Positions 1 through 11,606 of a DNA stretch of 64,000 nucleotides are shown piece after piece (within the stretch, counting starts at the first letter, position 1; every line of letters begins with the position of its first letter). The DNA is from Hormiphora californensis (Eukaryota; Ctenophora; Tentaculata; Cydippida; Pleurobrachiidae): positions 5,637,597-5,701,596 of the forward strand of contig CM035353.1 in NCBI GenBank assembly GCA_020137815.1, written 5' to 3'. The position numbers and the translations under genes were made by a program. The notes under the pieces were generated by a model, which had not been told where the DNA came from, did no database searches, and worked only from the letters and a program-made list of their open reading frames with translations.

Positions 1-2
1 AG

Positions 3-746
3 ATGAGTGATAAAGTGGTTGTCAATTCAGGGTTCACACGAGCAATTGTTCAGCAGACTTTTGGTGGAGCTGAGTGTGATTATGATATCCTGTATCCCTC
101 TCTAAACACGGAGACATTCGATGATAGTAACGGATTTGAAATTGTCACTGCTCCCAATCCTCCTTCCAGATCGTGTGTCTTTCTTTCCCTGAACCGGTAC
201 GAGAGAAAGAAAAATATTGGTCTGGCGATCGGGGCGTTACGGTACGTTAAATCAGTGTGTGGTGCGGAGGAATGGGAGAAGTGCCACCTTATTATCGCAG
301 GGGGATATGATACGAGGGTGAGTGAAAATGTTGAACACCATAGAGAGTTGGTCTTGTCTGCGGCTGATATTTCAGATCACGTCACCTTCCTTCGCTCAAT
401 TGATACCTCAACTAAACTATCCCTACTGCATTCCTCCACTGCCCTTCTCTATACGCCATCCAATGAGCATTTTGGTATTGTTCCCGTGGAATCGATGTAT
501 TGTGGAACACCTGTAATTGCAGTCAATAGCGGGGGACCCACAGAGTCAGTTGAAGATGGTGTCACGGGATGGCTGAGAGAACCTTCAGAGAAAGAATTCG
601 GAGATGCAATGTTGGAATTTTTAAGGGACCCCAAGTTGGCGGAGGATATGGGAGGAAAAGGACGTAAACGTGTACAGAAAATGTTTTCTTTTGAGTCATT
701 TAGCGACCAGTTAGATGACTATGTTAATATTTTGAGTAAGTTTTAA
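3..746 (+). CDS. ALG2: ALG2 alpha-1,3/1,6-mannosyltransferase, C-terminal part
   Basis: Open frame of 247 residues running in from the window edge and ending at TAA 744-746. ALG2 adds the second and third mannoses (alpha-1,3 then alpha-1,6) to the lipid-linked oligosaccharide on the cytosolic face of the ER. Visible family marks are the GT4 (GT-B fold) C-terminal half: LSLNRYERKKN near residue 62, the nucleotide-sugar E-x7-E motif in EHFGIVPVE near residue 155, then MYCGTPVIAVNSGGPTE and a GWL segment. Known ALG2 proteins are about 415 residues, so the first ~170 lie outside the window and the ATG at position 3 is internal. No frameshift is seen. A polyadenylation-type AATAAA lies at 794-799. 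Any other GT4 enzyme is possible but less likely, because RYERKKN is typical of ALG2. Confidence 0.85.
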   Translation: MSDKVVVNSGFTRAIVQQTFGGAECDYDILYPSLNTETFDDSNGFEIVTAPNPPSRSCVFLSLNRYERKKNIGLAIGALRYVKSVCGAEEWEKCHLIIAGGYDTRVSENVEHHRELVLSAADISDHVTFLRSIDTSTKLSLLHSSTALLYTPSNEHFGIVPVESMYCGTPVIAVNSGGPTESVEDGVTGWLREPSEKEFGDAMLEFLRDPKLAEDMGGKGRKRVQKMFSFESFSDQLDDYVNILSKF

Positions 747-2263
747 ATTAATTTCACCACGTAATGATCAATTTAGTTTTCGTCAACAGTTTTAATAAAT
801 GAGTATTATTTCTGATCAATTGTCACCAAAACAGGGCACGATCGCTCTGGAACGAGAGGGCACAATTTGTAGCGCGCGGGACGGTTTCTCTAAATAAAGT
901 ACAACTTGTAGGCACTTGTGTCACGAGCGTTCACCGCGGAACCTCCTACGTGGAGTTGGTGTGGTAATGATGCTATGCTGAATGTCAGATGTTTTGAGAT
1001 CATCTTATCAGTCATTATTTACTCAATGAAACAGCTGTGGACTCTGCGGATGTACCTCTGTGCCCTGCTCTCTATTTTCCCCAACTACTAAATACTGAGT
1101 TTTTGCGGACGCGGCTTTGTGCTTTTTACTGTGCAAGTAGCTACCGCGCGGCGCGTAATTCAAAATTTGATTTTGGAGCACACGTCGTCTGCAGACGTCT
1201 GCGGAGTTTTGAAATTTAGATGTTTTGAGTGTCACTTGTCAGCACAGAGCGTTCACGCTTTTTAGGAATTAGGCCCTACCTGTTGGCTGTTTCGGCACTA
1301 ACTGAAGAGAGTTGCACGTTCTTCATTATGCCAAATGTCGATTTACCGGGCTTATGTCTGGCGGCGTTAGACCCCGATTTGATTCAAGAGTGTTGGAGCC
1401 CGAGTTTGAGCGAGTTGGTTTCTGAGAGAATTGTTTCGTTTCTTTGGTGATTTTGGACCTCCTCGGCTAAGTTAAAAAAGGAAAAAAAAAAAAAATCCCC
1501 CACCCCCATTGAAAAAAAAGAGCCAGGATAAAAGACAGAAAAAGAATTGAAAAAAAAAAAAAAAAAGAAAAAACCTCCCCTCCCTTCCCCTGCAGACTGA
1601 CTCGACAATGACTGTAGTTTACCCTGTGACCCAACGTCTGACATTATGGTGCCATTTATTGCATAGTCTTAGATGGTGCAATAGATGGTATCAGCTAGCA
1701 TCTGGAGGTTCAAACTGACTGTTGAAACCACCTCCGGTGCGCCCTATTTTCAGATATATCGAGACCGTGATCCTGATATAATCCGTGATCCTGATATCCA
1801 TATCGATTGATGATATCTTCGATCTTATACTTACTGAAGAGCATGGATTGATCTTCATTGATTAGGGCAAGTATATAGTTATTGACTCTCGAACCTCGTA
1901 TCTCCAGTTCCATTAATTCAGTTCTCCTTAGTAGCATACCCTTCTTGACAGTTTACTGTCCACTAACACGTAACCCTAACACCCATAAGTGGGCCGTTTC
2001 TCTCCCCTTTTTCAGTAGTCAGGTTTCCTCAAGATTCTAAAGATTTTAAGATTCCTATTTCCATACATCATCACGGGGCACGGACATATTCTCTAGGATA
2101 GGAGAGAGTGGAAGTATAAGGGAAAGGAAACGATAAATGTACATCCCTAAAACAATTATGCAATGTTTATTGATCCCGGGATAATGACAAACTGTGTGAA
2201 ATTTGTTAATTTTTGTTTGTAATTATAATGGTTGTACGTGGTTATAATTGAGAATAGAGTGTG

Positions 2264-2298
<35 letters not shown>

Positions 2299-2699
2299 TA
2301 ATTAACTTATTATTTAACTTATTATTTAACTAACTAAATGAAGATCATGACTCTAATAGTTGCAGGAAATGTATCTGTACAGGACATTATTGACAACAGA
2401 CATTTCATATTTATAGTAGTTTCTTGAGTTGTAGGTATTGGAGCCTCCTTCGAATGGCTTGGACCCATACACAATTTGTGTGTGATCTCGGGTGATTCGA
2501 AGTAGGCTCCACCGCTTTTGAAAGCCGTTAGTTTAGTCTGTGTGTTTTCTAGCATATGTAAGAACTTTTCTGACAAGTAAAAGCTATAAAGCGGAATATT
2601 AAGTATTTTGTGATGATGATGATGATGATGATTATCAAAACTTTTCAACATCTGCAATACGTGGTGAGTTAAGAGATAGGTGATGGCATCTAGCAAATA
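747..2699. other. Intergenic, no gene recognised
   Basis: Downstream of ALG2. It contains an A-rich stretch broken by C runs (about 1481-1577), a GT dinucleotide array (about 2266-2294), short repeats of a CCGTGATCCTGATAT-like unit near 1768-1800, and a short GAT run near 2610-2630. Open frames here are short and show no domain-like composition. Confidence 0.6.
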
Positions 2700-3059
2700 A
2701 AGTTACGGGGGAGGTGACGAACCCGTAACATAAGCCAACCTATCTGACGAGAGACCCGATATTGATAGTCTCTGTAAGTCGACATCGATAGTCGTGAAGA
2801 TGATGGACGGCCAAAGAAGCAGTCCAACTCCTGAGTTGACGAGCGGACTACGGAACGGTAAAGAGTTCTCTGAGATCAGTTTCACTACAACACCGGTACG
2901 TAAAAACATCGACCCCCAGTGTAATTCTGGGACTACACCCGGACTTTTCTCCACCCCAAGTCCCGTTCCCAACATCATGAGCGACCCAACCCAAACGCCT
3001 CATATACACACCTCTAGAAACTGCTAGAAATGGGAATAAAGGAGTCACACCTAGCGATC

Positions 3060-3960
3060 CACACCGACTCTAGCACTACACTATCCCAGTCACAAACCAG
3101 GCGAGGTATCTAGGAATAACCCTGGACAAAAACTCAAACTACAAAGCCCACGTCCAAAATAAAACAGAAACAGTTAAACGATCTGCGAGACCACTGAGAC
3201 ACCTCATGACAACAAAATGGGGAATATGCATTATGCACAGCCCAAGGCAGATACGTTCACGACAATATACTTATGAAGACCCTGACATACGGGGCAGGCA
3301 TATGGGGACAGAAAGTGCTGAAAAACCAAACACTCAAGATGAAGCTGGAAGCAGCACAGAACCCTATCACTCGAAGGATCACCTGAAGGCTGAGGGAAAC
3401 TGGTGGACAGACCCCCTCCGCGAGCTCATCTAACGCACTCGAAAGCTATGAAATTACTCTTAACAAGCCTAAAAATTCCTAATGCCATCGACCAGACAAA
3501 ACACACCGATATAACCTTTGAACAAAACTCCCAACTGAGCAAGAACAAAGTAATAAACGCGTACACAGATGGGTCAAGAATTAAGATACACTCAACACAC
3601 ATGACAGGGGCAGGAGCCATAATCTACATGGATAACCAGGAAATCATCCTTCAAGAGCCCCTTGCACCCGAAAACACCATAAAGAGTATCAAAACATCAA
3701 AGAAAACATATACAAAGAAGACGAGCCACTAGAACTAAGGAAACTCACCAATGTAGTCACCAAATCCGGTCTATTCAAATAAAACATAACGCTACCACCA
3801 AAATGATTCTATACCAACGGTAGTTTAAAAGTGCACACTGGCAAAGTCCTGATCTCATCAGGTAGAGTCTGTTGAAACCATCACGGCAGAAGCAAATCCG
3901 CAACTAGCAAAAGCGCAATACAAACCAAGTCACTAGCCTTTGGACTGGCCCCCCACAGCT
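3060..3960 (+). mobile_element. Degenerate LINE fragment: RT C-terminus and RNase H
   Basis: Broken coding remnant read in several frames. At 3100-3230 one frame reads ARYLGITLDKN followed by a Lys-rich helix, typical of the C-terminal part of non-LTR reverse transcriptases. At 3280-3400 comes the LTYGAGIWG region. At 3550-3650 an RNase H start, NAYTDGSR then TGAGAIIY, is visible, with a second YTNGS-like block near 3815. Frames change repeatedly, so the copy is dead. The RNase H domain separates it from the LINE that follows and suggests an I/jockey/R1-type lineage. The boundaries are approximate. Confidence 0.6.
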
Positions 3961-4390
3961 AGATCGGCAAAACAAAAAAGAACAGCGCCACCTGGGTCGA
4001 CTCGATCATAGCTGCTATGACGACTCGATGGACCGAACCCTACCACTGTACCCCGATCAGAGGTACACGCCTGGAAACAGGCAGGTGGTAGTGCACAAAT
4101 GGTGCCTCATCATGGTGAAGATGAACGCGCACTATCGTTCGGCGATTTAACCTATTCTGGGGAAACCCAGTACCGTAAGACTGGTACAGTAGTACTAGTG
4201 CGCCTGCTGTTGGTGGTGACCTTCATGCTCTTTATCGAAACAGTTCTCGTCTGTCGACTCGTGTCTTCCAATGGAAGGGTACTACTAGGGGGTACCGGGG
4301 AAACCCGGCGCTACCTTGGTGGGACCTGACCGGGAGATCGAGCACGGCGCTCTGGGCAGCCATGTGTGTTGGTAACCTGAGGAGAGAATT

Positions 4391-5711
4391 GTGAAATCAA
4401 GGGAACGCTGCTCCCCAACGACAGCAAGTGGGTGGAAGTACGGGAGGTACACGACACACACACACACCTCGGTGTCAAGGAAATGCCTATGTGGCAAAAA
4501 CCCTACTGAACCCGGCAGCTCTGGTCTCGTACACTGCTATTCCTGCAATACTCACTATCATGCAGACTGCGTTGGCCTTAATTTCCTCTCTATTGCAAAA
4601 GGGTCCATCCCTATTACCGATGGTGTTTATAACGCCCCTGGTTGGTCTTGCCCTGTTTGTCTAGTTTTCGCCCAACTGATGCAACCCGACAGTGCATTAT
4701 TCAATAAAATAGCTGAAAACGCTGCCCGCATCTTCGCTTCTACCGCAACTGCTCCTACTAAAACCGTCACCCAGCAACACACTCGAGCTGAAAACGCGCC
4801 TACAGACATTGCTACTCCCCAATGTAACAGAGCAAACTACTCGGATGCTTTGAACATCAATACACCTGCCACAAGTGCAATTGATTCAACTGCCGCAGCT
4901 CCGCAACCCCAAGGTCATCCCCAGGCTAGAACTAAACAAACCCAGCAACAAACCCCCACCCAATCACAACCCCGTGAGAGAGTGCATAAGCTGCTTATTT
5001 CTTGCGGTGTTAACGACTCCAGTAAAACAGCCAAGTCTGTAAGTGACTGCCTTGCCGAGACACCTATGCTGTTCCTTGACACAAAAAAATGCTGCAGAGA
5101 TCAAGATTGGATTCCCTGAATCAACTAACATTAATGCAGTAATACAGCTAGTCACAGAGGCGATACCCAAAGATGCAACAGTTACCACTCTATCCTCCAC
5201 TGCTAAAGTGACTATACTGAATGTACCTGAAAACATTGAATCCTTGTCAAACGACCAAGCTAAGAATAAAGTGCTAACCATGCTCCAACTCAAAAACCCA
5301 TGGCTCAAGACTGAAGAGGTAACCATCGTGTACATCAAAAGTCACTACCGGAATAAGGATAAATGTACCATTGGCCTGCGTCTACCGATTCCCGCACAAC
5401 AGCGTCTCCTTGACGCCGGTAAAATATACTATGCAACATCCCGACTTAATGTTGTGGAACGTTTCCACATTCCACAGTGTATCAAATGCCACCGTTTCAA
5501 CCACAGGACCACTGAATGCACCAGCTCAGTACTAGTTTACAAACTTTGTGGAGATAATCACGATGTCAAGGATTGTACCGATAGGAAAAAACTGTTTTGT
5601 ATTAACTGCAGTAGTTCTGATGCATTCAAATCCGAGGCCAGCCGTCACCACAGTGGAGATAGATTGTGCCCTGTCCGCCAACAGTTGCAGCAGTTACATT
5701 CAAAAAACTAG
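4391..5711 (+). pseudogene. LINE ORF1 (PHD finger plus CCHC knuckles), frameshifted
   Basis: RNA-binding/chaperone ORF of the LINE, in two overlapping frames (4391-5119 and 5043-5711). The first holds a Cys4-His-Cys3 PHD-like finger at residues ~33-92 (CLCGK, CYSC, HADC, CPVC) and a Gln/Thr/Ala-rich linker. The second holds zinc knuckles near its end (CIKCHRFNHRTTEC; then CINC with H and C partners). The frames join at a run of seven A at 5083-5089, so one nucleotide gained or lost there explains the break. No ATG precedes the PHD finger in frame: the frame opens at 4376 after a TAA, and the first codon candidate is GTG 4391. Either the start was lost or a non-AUG start is used. Confidence 0.75.
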
Positions 5712-8647
5712 ATTTGCTCAATGTCCCTTATCTTCGGATCGGTAATCTTAATTGCTGCTCACTGCGAAACAAAACTGAAGAAGTACTAATTCTAGCCGCC
5801 GAACAGGAACTAGATGTACTATGCATTACTGAGTCCTGGTTATCCCCTAATGATGAAGCCCTCTCAAGAGAAATCGCTGAGCTGAACTTCAATTTACTCT
5901 ATGTGGCTAGAGGTAGCAGAGGTGGGGGCGTGGCACTCATTTATAGGGATGGAATAAATGTAAAGAAATGTAAACCGAAGAAAAAGTTCCTAACCTTTGA
6001 GCTTCTTGAAGCCACTATTTACGGTCCAGGTATTGATCTCACAAGAATAGCAGTAATCTACCGCCCTCCAAACCAACATAAGCAGATACAGTTTCTGGAT
6101 GATTTTGAAGCTTTCTTGTCCTCTTTCTCTTCGAAGTCTGGCCATTTGATGATAACCGGGGATTTCAATATACATATCGAAAAGCCTACATGCACTCTTG
6201 CAAACGGTTTCCTGCAAACCTTGGAAGACCATGGATGGATCCAGCATGTTCAAGAACCCACCCATATCCTAGGAGGAACCCTGGACCTTGTATTGACGAA
6301 GGATGTCCCTATTGTAAGCTCTGTGAATGTTATCCCGACCCCCGAGGCTCCAGACCACTTTCTCGTTGACTTTCATCTACATTGTGGGTCAGCGAACAGG
6401 AAGCTAATCTCTAAGAAAGTTACTGGACGATCATTGAAGAAATTATCGATTGAAACCCTGAAAACCTACATACTCCAATCTAAACTCTGTAAACAACCTC
6501 TTCCAAAGACCGTTGAGGAGTGTGTTGAACTCTATAACACTACTCTTGTACAGATACTAGATGAACTGGCACCGATTGAGGATAAAGACATCAAACTCTC
6601 CAATAAACCACAGTGGTTCAACCAAGAGTGCTATAATGCCCTTAGAAGGCGAAGGAAGGCTGAGCGAAGATACAGGAAAACCCTTAAACAAGCCCTACAA
6701 AAGAAAAACAAAGGCAAACCCGTCCCCCACGACAAAGTGCTAGATGCAGAGAAGGAGTTTATCACTGAAATCCGTGCTGCAAAGCTTGTTTTCACTCGAG
6801 CCAGAAGAATGTTCTTCCAAATACGCCTTGAAGCCGCTGAAGGTAATCCTGCTGCTACCTATCAGATCCTGAACTATCTTCTTGGCAAAGAGAAAGTTCC
6901 AAAGCAGTTACCAACCACAGATGAGCCTGAGAAGCTTCCAGACAAGATGATGGACTACTTCAAATCCAAGATCGAGAAGATTTATGAGACAATTAAAGAG
7001 GACCCTGCTTACTCAGCTGATCTGCCAACTATTCCCCATGAACTATCTGCTCATAACTGCCCGGTACTCTCCAAGTTTAGGACAGTGTCTGACGCCGAAC
7101 TTGTATCAACTGTTCGGAGCATGAACAAGAAACACTGTCCTCTCGACCCTATTCCATCCACCATGGTAGCTGGTTCTCTGACAGAACTCGTCCCCATTAT
7201 CTCTAAGATTGTGAACGGTAGTCTATCGGACGGAGTGGTTCCAGCCAACTTAAAATCCGCTGTTATCCGACCCTCCTTGAAAAACAAAGAACTGGACCCA
7301 GACGAGCTCAGTAGCTACAGACCGATCTCTAATCTCTCCTTTGTGTCCAAGATCCTAGAAAAATATGTTGCCGATCAACTCACTGAGCACATTGAGAGCA
7401 ATGGACTTTTTAGCAAGGTTCAGTCTGCGTACCGCTCACACCATAGCTGTGAGACTGCAACTTTGAAGATCGTAAACGACACTCTAATACAGATGGACAA
7501 GAAAACAAAAGTGATCCTTGTGCTGCTCGATCTATCGGCAGCTTTTGACACTATATCTCACTCTAAGCTCATTCAACGTCTACAGCAAGACTATGGAATC
7601 ACTGGCAGAGTTCTCAAATGGATAGAGTCTTATTTGAATGATAGAACTGCGATAGTGAAGATCGGACCGAACGAATCTGCTACCACGACCATCAAAATCG
7701 GAGTCCCTCAAGGATCGATATTGGGGCCCCTTCTCTTCATACTCTACACCCGTGACTTAGAGAATATTGCTCAGCTGTACAATCTCAAGATACATATGTA
7801 CGCAGATGATACACAGCTCTCTATATCTTTTGTGCCTGAAAACCTAATTTCAGCTATGAGCCAGGTACAAAAGTGTGTTGCTCATATTAGACTATGGATG
7901 GCTCAAAATCTTCTCAAGTTGAATCCTAACAAGACGGAGGTCATGATACTTAACAACAAATGGGATAAATCGGAAGCTCCTGATACAGTCGCCATAACAG
8001 AAGATGAGGATACAGTTGTAACTGAAGTAGCCAAGAACCTGGGAGTAATATTTGATAAAGAGCTAAACATGACCAAGCATGTAACACGGATAGTCCAGAT
8101 GGGCAATCTACAGTTAGTAAACATGTGGAGGATAGCTAGTAAGCTAAACAAGAACCAGAAGACTCTTCTTGTCAACACCCTGATACACTCCAGGATCGAT
8201 TACTGTAATGCCCTACTCCTTGGTTCGAAGGAATCCGATATAAAACGTCTCCAAGTACTCCAAAACGCGGCCACACGATTTATATACGGTCAGCGCAGCA
8301 GAAGAGGTGTAACCGAATTGAGAAAGAAATCCCACTTCCTTCCAATCAACCAACGCATCGAGTACAAAATGTGCCTAATGGTATACAATGCACTTAATGG
8401 TAAATCTCCATGCTACATCACTGAGATGATCCAGAAGAGGCAGGCGAAGTCCAAGAAACTCAGAGTAGATGACGATGACACAAGATTAGAGGAGTACCAC
8501 TGCAAGTACAAGGTTACTGAGAAAGCATTTAGCATTGCTGCACCAAAACTCTGGAACAGACTTCCAAAATTAATCAGGAAATCAGAGTCTGTAACAACAT
8601 TCAAGAAATCACTGAAGACTCACCTGTTCAACATTGCCTATGGCTAA
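5666..8647 (+). CDS. LINE ORF2: AP endonuclease-reverse transcriptase
   Basis: Open frame of 993 codons ending at TAA 8645-8647; it nicks target DNA and reverse-transcribes the element's RNA. The endonuclease is N-terminal (LNCCSLRNK near residue 28, ITESW near 55, ITGDFNIH near 162). The RT block carries SSYRPISN near 548, LDLSAAFD near 620, GVPQGSILGPLLF near 680 and the catalytic YADDTQL near 711, followed by a thumb/C-terminal region. There is no RNase H. The frame overlaps ORF1 by ~46 nt in the -1 frame and opens on GTG, with no ATG before the endonuclease motifs, so translation would need reinitiation, frameshifting or an altered start. All catalytic motifs look intact. Confidence 0.85.
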   Translation: MPCPPTVAAVTFKKLDLLNVPYLRIGNLNCCSLRNKTEEVLILAAEQELDVLCITESWLSPNDEALSREIAELNFNLLYVARGSRGGGVALIYRDGINVKKCKPKKKFLTFELLEATIYGPGIDLTRIAVIYRPPNQHKQIQFLDDFEAFLSSFSSKSGHLMITGDFNIHIEKPTCTLANGFLQTLEDHGWIQHVQEPTHILGGTLDLVLTKDVPIVSSVNVIPTPEAPDHFLVDFHLHCGSANRKLISKKVTGRSLKKLSIETLKTYILQSKLCKQPLPKTVEECVELYNTTLVQILDELAPIEDKDIKLSNKPQWFNQECYNALRRRRKAERRYRKTLKQALQKKNKGKPVPHDKVLDAEKEFITEIRAAKLVFTRARRMFFQIRLEAAEGNPAATYQILNYLLGKEKVPKQLPTTDEPEKLPDKMMDYFKSKIEKIYETIKEDPAYSADLPTIPHELSAHNCPVLSKFRTVSDAELVSTVRSMNKKHCPLDPIPSTMVAGSLTELVPIISKIVNGSLSDGVVPANLKSAVIRPSLKNKELDPDELSSYRPISNLSFVSKILEKYVADQLTEHIESNGLFSKVQSAYRSHHSCETATLKIVNDTLIQMDKKTKVILVLLDLSAAFDTISHSKLIQRLQQDYGITGRVLKWIESYLNDRTAIVKIGPNESATTTIKIGVPQGSILGPLLFILYTRDLENIAQLYNLKIHMYADDTQLSISFVPENLISAMSQVQKCVAHIRLWMAQNLLKLNPNKTEVMILNNKWDKSEAPDTVAITEDEDTVVTEVAKNLGVIFDKELNMTKHVTRIVQMGNLQLVNMWRIASKLNKNQKTLLVNTLIHSRIDYCNALLLGSKESDIKRLQVLQNAATRFIYGQRSRRGVTELRKKSHFLPINQRIEYKMCLMVYNALNGKSPCYITEMIQKRQAKSKKLRVDDDDTRLEEYHCKYKVTEKAFSIAAPKLWNRLPKLIRKSESVTTFKKSLKTHLFNIAYG

Positions 8648-8759
8648 CTTTCGTTCCTATGATATCATACATACAATACCTAGTATGATCGTAACCTGAA
8701 TGACCTTTCGATTTCCTCTGACCTCCTGAATCCTGACCTCTGAATCCTTTCATAGATTC

Positions 8760-9475
8760 TATCCTCAACCACTCATCATATCCTCCACCATCCATCCTAT
8801 CCTCCACTTTTCGTCCTATCCTCCACCATCTGTCCTATCCTCCACCATCCGTCCTTTCCTCCACCATCCGTCCTATCCTCCACCTTTCGTCTTATCCTCC
8901 ACCATATATGCTATATGCTCTATCCTCCACCATCCTATCCATCCTATCCTTCACCATCCGTCCTATCCTCAACCATTCGTCCTATCCTCCACCATTCGTC
9001 CTATCCTCCACCATCTGTCCCAGTCTCCACCTTTCGTCCTTTCCTCCACCATCCGTCCTATCCTCCACCATCCGTCCTATCCTTCACCATCCGTCCTATC
9101 CTCCACCATCCGTCCCATCCTCCACCATCCGTCCTATCCTCCACCATCCGTCCTATCATCCACCATGATCTGGAATATCCTCCACCACCATCTGTCGCAT
9201 CCTTTCACCATTCGTCCTATCCTCGACCATCCGTCCTATCCTCCATCTTTCGTCAAACTTTCCACCACCCGTCCTATCCTCCACCATCTCTCCCATCCTC
9301 CATCATCCGTCCAATCCCCCACCATCCGTCCAATCCCCCACCATCCTTCCTATCCTCCACCATCCATCCTAATTCCTATCCTCCATCATCCTGTTCCTAT
9401 CCTCTATCAGCTGTCCTAGACACTACCATCACTCCTATCCTCCACCATCCGTCCTATTTCACCACCATCCCGAGT
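8760..9475. repeat. 19-bp minisatellite (TCCACCATCCGTCCTATCC type)
   Basis: About 35 imperfect copies of a 19-bp unit, directly after the LINE 3' region. Common variants replace CCATCCG by CCATTCG, CCTTTCG or CCATCTG. The Pro/Ser/Thr-rich open frames across it arise from the repeat and are not taken as genes. Confidence 0.85.
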
Positions 9476-9833
9476 TAGGAGAGACGTCCTCCACATATTG
9501 TTCAGAGCTAGGGTTCCCGGTGTCCCGATTTTTTTTTCACGCCTGGAATTTTCATTTTGGGAGCTCGTTTTGCTGCAGGAATTTTACTATTTGCTGCAGT
9601 CATGGATAGGGATTTTGCCGTCCTAAAATACCCCGGCAGTCCCAGTACCCCTAACATTGGAATATTTCCCTACTGCAGTCCCTATAAGGTTGGAATATTC
9701 CTTGGAATATTCCATCTTTGCAGTGCCTGCTGCAGTGCTGCTGCAGTAGTGGAAATTCCTTGGAATATTCCATATCTGCAGTGCCTGCTGCAGTGCTGCT
9801 GCAGCAGTGGAAATGTCTTGGAATATTCCACTC
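9476..9833. repeat. CTGCAG-rich tandem repeat with TGGAATATTCCA palindromes
   Basis: Two direct copies of a 58-bp unit (starting near 9704 and 9762) made of the palindrome GGAATATTCC followed by a GCAGTGCCTGCTGCAG-type block. No gene is seen. The left edge of the 4-kb tandem duplication falls at its end. Confidence 0.65.
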
Positions 9834-9839
9834 AGGGAC

Positions 9840-11282
9840 TGCAACAGTGACTATAACGATCTCACCCCTTTGTAAAGCTATGGGGAAAAAAGAGAGCTAT
9901 GTTAAAGTATGAATCTCTCTTTTCTTCCCCTTCCCTGCTGCAGTGCTGCAGCGACTGCAGAGATGGAAAATTCCGAGAAAATTCCACTCAGGTACTGCAA
10001 CAGTGACTATAACGATCTCACCCCTTTGTAAAGCTATGGGGAAAAAAGAGATCTTTGTTAAAGTATGAATCTCTCTTTTTTTTCCCCCTCCCCCTTACTC
10101 GACTGTTGTCGGTGCATTACGCACAACTGGGGCATGCCCCAACATATTCTATCTCTCTGTTACACACTGTTAACACTGCAGCACTGCTGTATCTCTGTGT
10201 GTAAGTATGGGAAATATCTTCTGCTGCTGCAGCAGCAGCTGCTGCAGTCCCCAATATTTTTTCATTTTGCTGCAAGGATTTTGTTTTGCTGCAGAATTTT
10301 TGCATTTATCTTTCCTTCATATTCCAGAGATCGGGACACTGGGCTAGGGTTTTTTGAGTGCGTATTCTTGTTCGTTTGTGTGTGGTGGGTGTATGGGTTA
10401 GTAGGATCTTGGCAACTGAGATATGGAGTAGAGTCTGAGGGTAGTCGAGAATTGGCCGAGTATGGGCCAGGAGAAAAAGTTACAAGAAACGTGTACCGTT
10501 ACGAAAACGGCTGAAAGTGCAGTTATTCCTGCAGACTGTAAATGAACACTTCGAAAGTGATGATAAGTACGTGTTTATCAATGACAATCTTACTATTTTT
10601 ATGTAAACGATGTGTGCTGAACATGATTTACTGTTTCCAAGTAGTCTAGGTATGCTGTGTCCGTTTGTGTGTGCACCTTTGTGTTCTCTTATGAGATGAC
10701 CATTTTTTAATTAACTTATTTAACTTAACTTATTTGTGTTTTGTGTATGTCTTTATTTTTTGGGTGTTGGGGTATAAGTGTGAGTGTGAGTGTGAGTGTG
10801 AGTGTGATGTGAGTTTGAGTGTGAGTTCTGTGTGTGTGTGGGTGTGTGTGTGTGTGGTGGTGTTTTGTAACTACCGTATTTTTAACTAACTTATTCGCCT
10901 TTTTCTTTTCGATTTTAGTAATTTATTAAACCTGGTTAAATCTATCTGTCCGTTTAGCTCTCAGCTCATTGTTACCCGTCTCATTGGTTCGTCTGTGTGT
11001 GTTTGTCCCGCTTTAGGTAACTGCTGTTGTGCTATTAGCCTCGGCCTAGAAGCGTATATTAATGTACTTAATTTTTAACTATATTTTATACGTATAGTGT
11101 AAGAGCGGGAGAGTCATATATTTTCTTATATTGACTTGATATAAATTGTGAAGTTCATATTCATATTCATATTCAAATTGGCTTGTTATGGGTCGGTTAT
11201 TCGAGACTCTAATTCAACCTCTAATAATTCTCTAAAATAGTATCGCTATTTATAATCCCTCCCGCACAACCCTTTTCTCATT
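9840..11282. other. Upstream region of ankyrin gene, copy 1
   Basis: No gene supported. It holds the 156-bp internal duplication, a CTG/CAG hairpin-forming run near 10218-10244, and GTGTGA-type simple repeats at 10770-10860. A 149-codon open frame at 10065-10514 spans the repeats and looks non-coding. The same sequence recurs at 13857-15298 in copy 2. Confidence 0.6.
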
Positions 11283-11508
11283 CAATCAATAAATGCGATA
11301 AATCGTTAACTTGAGGGTCGTCCATTGTTATGTACAATGCGAAATATAATTCGCATTGTTAAATCCTGCATCTATAATTATGCGAATATTAACAATGTGA
11401 TATGTAATATGTTTCGCATTGTCCATAATAATACAACTCATAATAGATGGCATAGAGGCTAGAATAATTGACGACTCTCAAGTTAACGATTTATCGTATA
11501 ATTGATTG
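11283..11508. mobile_element. Foldback MITE upstream of ankyrin gene (copy 1)
   Basis: A ~226-bp element with ~42-bp terminal inverted repeats, starting CAATCAAT and carrying CGATAAATCGTTAACTTGAG on both arms. The AT-rich interior has smaller palindromes around ATGCGAA. It lies ~100 bp before the ankyrin ATG. Superfamily unknown. Confidence 0.75.
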
Positions 11509-11606
11509 GGGGACACCAACCAATATGTTCTTGCTGATCGCAGTAACCAAATCTAAAATCGGGTTTATTTTCTATACAATATCCGTTAGTTAGTGCAGTG
11601 CCGTGT

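Larger units (their letters stand above)
4090..8760 (+). mobile_element. CR1-like non-LTR retrotransposon, nearly full length
   Basis: Two-ORF LINE: ORF1 with a PHD finger and zinc knuckles, ORF2 with an APE-type endonuclease and a reverse transcriptase, and no RNase H. A PHD finger in ORF1 and a YADDTQL-type RT core are known from the CR1/L2/Rex1 group. ORF2 is uninterrupted, so insertion is recent or the copy is under little decay; ORF1 has one frameshift. The 5' end is uncertain (GC-rich sequence from about 4090, with ACCGGGGAAACCCGG-like repeats near 4290). The 3' UTR seems to run into the 19-bp minisatellite that begins near 8760. No target duplication could be assigned. Confidence 0.8.

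Noticed and set aside
3403-3732. 109-codon frame considered as a free-standing RNase H gene
   Set aside because: It is one fragment of a LINE whose RT C-terminus lies just upstream in another frame.
8908-9478. Long Pro/Ser/His-rich open frames (up to 187 codons)
   Set aside because: They follow the 19-bp minisatellite in all three frames; no independent coding signal.
10065-10514. 149-codon frame, duplicated at 14082-14531
   Set aside because: Spans CTG/CAG repeats and simple sequence; its conservation only reflects the recent duplication.
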